Assembly: GCA_003161535.1 (NCBI GenBank)
Contig: PMOM01000159.1
Coordinates: forward strand, 1-9,784
DNA from: Caulobacteraceae bacterium
GTDB lineage: Bacteria; Pseudomonadota; Alphaproteobacteria; Caulobacterales; Caulobacteraceae
Direction: 5' to 3'
Length of the DNA stretch: 9,784 bases
In this document: piece by piece, positions 7,338 through 9,784 of the stretch
How the letters are laid out: every line of letters starts with the position of its first letter
How positions within the stretch are numbered: position 1 is the first letter of the stretch
Notes under the pieces: model-generated
The model's database searches: none
What the model was told of the DNA's origin: nothing
The model's input: only the letters and a program-made list of their open reading frames with translations
Position numbers and translations under genes: made by a program

Positions 7338-8312
7338 ATGAGCCTGCTGATCATCGACCGCGAGACGGTGAGGGCGCTGCTGCCGATGAAGGCTTGCATC
7401 GCTCTGATGGGCGAGGCGATGACGGCGCTCTCGGTGGGCGCCACCCAGCAACGCCTGCGGCAGATCATTCCCCTGGCCGGCGGATCGGCCTTCGGCATCA
7501 TGCCCGGCGCCACGGCTGACACTTTCGGCGCCAAGCTGATCAGCGTCTTTCCGGGCAACTTCGCCAAGGGACTGCAGTCTCACCAGGGCGTGGTGGTGAT
7601 CTTCGATCCAGACTCGGGCGCGCCGGTCGCCATCCTGCACGCCGGGGAAATCACCGCCATTCGCACCGCGGCCGCCAGCGCCGCGGCCACCGACGTCCTG
7701 GCCAGAACCGGCGCCCATCGCCTGGCCATACTGGGCTACGGCGAGCAGGCGCTGGCTCACGCGCGAGCCATGATGCTGGTGCGCCCGATCGCCGAGATCC
7801 GCCTGTGGGGTCGCTCGCCTGACCGCGCCCGGGACCTCGCCCGGCGCTTGGAGGCCGAGCTTGAGCGGCCGGTCAGCGTAAGCCCGACGGCTCGCCACGC
7901 GGTGACGGGCGCCGATATCGTCTGCGCGGTGAGCGGGGCGGCGGAGCCCATCCTGCTTGGCGAGTGGATCGCCGATGGCGTCCACGTCAATCTCGTCGGC
8001 TCCGGCGGGCCGGTCGCGCGCGAAGTCGACGACGCCCTGGTGGTCCGCGCCCGCGTCTTCGCCGACCATCGCCCATCGGTGCTCGCTCAGGGCGCCGAGG
8101 TGCTGCACGCCATCGAAGGCGGCCTGATCGACGAGTCTCATGTCCTGGGCGAAATCGGCGAGGTGATGTCCGGCGCCAGGCCCGGTCGCCTGAACGACAC
8201 CGACGTGACCGCCTATAAGTCGCTGGGAACGGTGGTCCAGGATCTGGCCAGCGGCTGGCGGGTCTACCGCGCGGCGCTGGCGGAGGGCCGGGGCGTTACC
8301 GTCGAGTTCTAG
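7338..8312 (+). CDS. Ornithine cyclodeaminase / mu-crystallin family NAD(P)-dependent enzyme
   Basis: A cytoplasmic 324-aa enzyme of the ornithine cyclodeaminase/mu-crystallin family, which includes ornithine cyclodeaminase, alanine dehydrogenase and cyclic-imine (pyrroline/piperideine carboxylate) reductases. Family landmarks run in order: GAKLISVFPGN (64-74, with the conserved Lys66), SHQGVVVIFD (81-90), AGEITAIRTAAASAAAT (102-118, with Arg109 expected to bind the substrate carboxylate), the Rossmann fingerprint GYGEQA (133-138), VNLVGSGGPVAREVD (217-231) and KSLGTVVQDLA (294-304). The position I align with the catalytic Asp of true ornithine cyclodeaminase is Gly here, arguing against that exact reaction; a dehydrogenase or imine reductase is likelier. 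The ATG at 7338 is chosen because family homology begins there, with GAGGG at 7321-7325 and again at 7329-7333. Upstream in-frame starts (7257, 7317) would add unconserved residues. No operon partner identifies the substrate. Confidence 0.91.
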   Translation: MSLLIIDRETVRALLPMKACIALMGEAMTALSVGATQQRLRQIIPLAGGSAFGIMPGATADTFGAKLISVFPGNFAKGLQSHQGVVVIFDPDSGAPVAILHAGEITAIRTAAASAAATDVLARTGAHRLAILGYGEQALAHARAMMLVRPIAEIRLWGRSPDRARDLARRLEAELERPVSVSPTARHAVTGADIVCAVSGAAEPILLGEWIADGVHVNLVGSGGPVAREVDDALVVRARVFADHRPSVLAQGAEVLHAIEGGLIDESHVLGEIGEVMSGARPGRLNDTDVTAYKSLGTVVQDLASGWRVYRAALAEGRGVTVEF

Positions 8313-8426
8313 GGAGTGGGTGGGTCAACTCAACGCCATCTCGCACTGGGCGCCGCCTTACGCTTTCGGGCTGAAGACAAACGTCCTTGCGCGGACTAAT
8401 CTCGCGGCGAGGGAGAGCGGCGCTGC

Positions 8427-9784
8427 ATGACCACGTCGAGCGCGAGTGAGAGTGGACCGGCCGGCGCGCGCCGGCCCTGGCCGCTGCTGAAGTCCTTCGC
8501 CGGCTACAAACTCGCCCACATCGCTCCCGATTTGCTGGCGGGGGTGACCCTGGCCGCCGTGGCCATTCCCGAACAGATCGCCACCGCTCGGCTGGGCGGC
8601 CTGCCACCGCAGCTGGGCTTCATCGCCTTCATCGCCGCCACGGCGGCCTTCATCGTCTTTGGCTCAAGCCGGCAGGTATCGACGGGCGCGGACTCCACCA
8701 TCACGCCGATCTTCGCCGGCGCCCTGGCTCTGCTGGCGGCCAGCGGATCGCCGCATTATGGCGCCCTGGCCGCCGCTCTGGGCCTGCTTGTCGGCCTGCT
8801 GGTGACCGCGGCGGGCGCGCTGCGCATGGGCTGGATCGGCAATCTGCTTTCCATCCCGGTGACCACCGGCTTTCTGGCCGGCATCGCGGTCCACATCATC
8901 GTCTCGCAGATGCCGGCGGCCATGGGGCTGCCCGTCTTGAGCGGCGGTATGCTTCATCGGATCGCCGAGGTCGTCCGCCTGGCGCCGCAAACCAATTTCG
9001 CGGCGGTGGCCATCGCGCTCGGCGTCCTGGCCCTGATCGGCGTGGCCCACGCTTTGAGCGCTCGAATCCCCGGCCCCCTGATCGCCGTGGGCCTGGCCTG
9101 CCTGGCGGTGTCGGCCCTGCATCTGGACAAGGGGGGCGTCGCCCTGCTGGGTCCGGTGAGCGGCGGCCTCACCCGTCCCGGCCTGCCGGCCCTGAACGGC
9201 GCCGACTATGTGCATCTGGCTCCGTTGGCGCTGCTGGTCGCCCTGGTTGTGATGGTGCAGACCGCCGCCACCGCCCGGTCGTTCCCGCAAGCGGCCGAGC
9301 CGCCCGATGTCGCCGGCGACTTTCTCGGCGTGGGCGCGGGCAATCTGCTCAGCGGTCTCTTCGGCGCCTTCCCGGTCAACGCCAGCCCGCCGCGCACCGC
9401 CATCGTCGCCGAGAGCGGCGGGCGCTCGCAGTTCTCCGGGCTGACCGCCCTGGCGGTGGTGCTCGCCCTGCTGCTCGCGGGAACCGGCTTTCTTCGCCTG
9501 GTTCCCCAGGCGGCGCTCAGCGGTGTCCTGCTGTTCGTCGCCCTGCGCATCATCCGGGTCAAGCAGATGGCGGCCATCGCCTCCACCAGTCCGGTCGAAT
9601 CCCTCCTGGTTCTCGCCACCGCCGCCGGAATTGTTTTCCTGCCCATCGAAAGCGGGGTGGCCATCGGCATCCTCCTGTCCTTGCTGTACGGCCTGTGGTC
9701 GGGCGCGCGAATGCATGTGCAGCCCATGCGCCCGATCCCCAAAACCAGTGTGTGGTGGCCGATCAGCGCCGCCGACGCCGCCGC
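8427..9784 (+). CDS. SulP-family inorganic anion transporter (partial, runs off right edge)
   Basis: An inner-membrane SulP/SLC26-type transporter, expected to move anions such as sulfate, bicarbonate or dicarboxylates; the substrate cannot be read from the sequence. The 452 codons present begin with a short polar cytoplasmic tail (1-30), then PDLLAGVTLAAVAIPEQIA (34-52) and LGGLPPQLGF (56-65), matching the first SulP helices and signature loop. Repeated hydrophobic spans follow, and GAFPVNASPPRTAIVAESGG (313-332) matches the second conserved SulP block. PQAALSGVLLFVALRIIRVKQ fits the late helices. After the last visible span comes a hydrophilic linker with KTSVWWPIS. Any STAS domain lies outside the window. 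The start is firm: GAGGGAGAG at 8409-8417, nine bases before the ATG. It follows the cyclodeaminase-family gene after 114 bp in which I see no clear terminator or promoter, so co-transcription is undecided. Confidence 0.92.
   Translation, partial: MTTSSASESGPAGARRPWPLLKSFAGYKLAHIAPDLLAGVTLAAVAIPEQIATARLGGLPPQLGFIAFIAATAAFIVFGSSRQVSTGADSTITPIFAGALALLAASGSPHYGALAAALGLLVGLLVTAAGALRMGWIGNLLSIPVTTGFLAGIAVHIIVSQMPAAMGLPVLSGGMLHRIAEVVRLAPQTNFAAVAIALGVLALIGVAHALSARIPGPLIAVGLACLAVSALHLDKGGVALLGPVSGGLTRPGLPALNGADYVHLAPLALLVALVVMVQTAATARSFPQAAEPPDVAGDFLGVGAGNLLSGLFGAFPVNASPPRTAIVAESGGRSQFSGLTALAVVLALLLAGTGFLRLVPQAALSGVLLFVALRIIRVKQMAAIASTSPVESLLVLATAAGIVFLPIESGVAIGILLSLLYGLWSGARMHVQPMRPIPKTSVWWPISAADAA
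8459..8476. repeat. Perfect 18-bp GC palindrome inside the 5' end of the SulP gene
   Basis: GGCCGGCGCGCGCCGGCC is fully self-complementary, with no spacer, and lies about 32 bases after the ATG across codons 11-17. As RNA it could fold into a short GC hairpin close to the initiation region. It encodes an unremarkable polar Ala/Gly/Arg/Pro tail, so the protein constrains the bases only loosely. In ~70% GC DNA it may be chance. Confidence 0.6.

Noticed and set aside
7074..8141. 355-aa minus-strand frame across the cyclodeaminase-family gene
   Set aside because: It runs opposite a well-supported enzyme gene and into the channel gene, with shadow-like composition and no domain.
8313..8426. Promoter for the SulP gene (TAATCT at 8398-8403)
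   Set aside because: No acceptable -35 lies 16-18 bp upstream, and the element is only ~24 bases from the ATG, overlapping the space needed for the ribosome site.
8664..9716. 350-aa minus-strand frame opposite the SulP gene
   Set aside because: Extremely Gln/Gly/Asp/Arg/His-rich, the usual reverse image of a hydrophobic membrane protein gene; the plus strand has SulP motifs and a strong ribosome site.

Overview
The window is about 70% G+C. It has tightly packed genes with good Shine-Dalgarno sites and some GTG/TTG starts. It looks like ordinary chromosome from an alphaproteobacterium. A Caulobacterales-type genome (Caulobacter/Phenylobacterium) is my best guess, from the gene families and base composition rather than from any marker gene. 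I see no tRNA, rRNA, CRISPR, insertion sequence, integrase or phage signature.

Left part (1-3330, plus strand): the distal half of a ligase-associated DNA repair cluster. A DEXH-box Lhr-Core-type helicase overlaps the gene for the metallophosphoesterase nuclease PdeM by four bases. In related genomes the same cluster also carries an exonuclease and an ATP-dependent DNA ligase, which would lie off the left edge.

Middle (3347-7186, minus strand): an unrecognised 239-residue single-span membrane protein with a coiled-coil-like head and a long Pro/Ala tail. It is followed by a secreted CHRD-domain protein, then a large MscS-type mechanosensitive channel. In transcription order the channel comes first and the CHRD gene follows 38 bp later, so these two may share a transcript. 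The repair pair and the orphan membrane gene converge with only 16 bp between their stop codons.

Right part (7338-9784, plus strand): an ornithine cyclodeaminase/mu-crystallin family NAD(P)-dependent enzyme, divergent from the channel across about 150 bp. After a 114-bp gap comes a SulP-family anion transporter, cut off by the right edge before any STAS domain.

No gap between genes exceeds 300 bp. I found no clear novel multi-gene system. The most interesting points are the orphan membrane protein, the channel/CHRD pairing, and non-canonical key positions in the cyclodeaminase-family enzyme and the SulP transporter.
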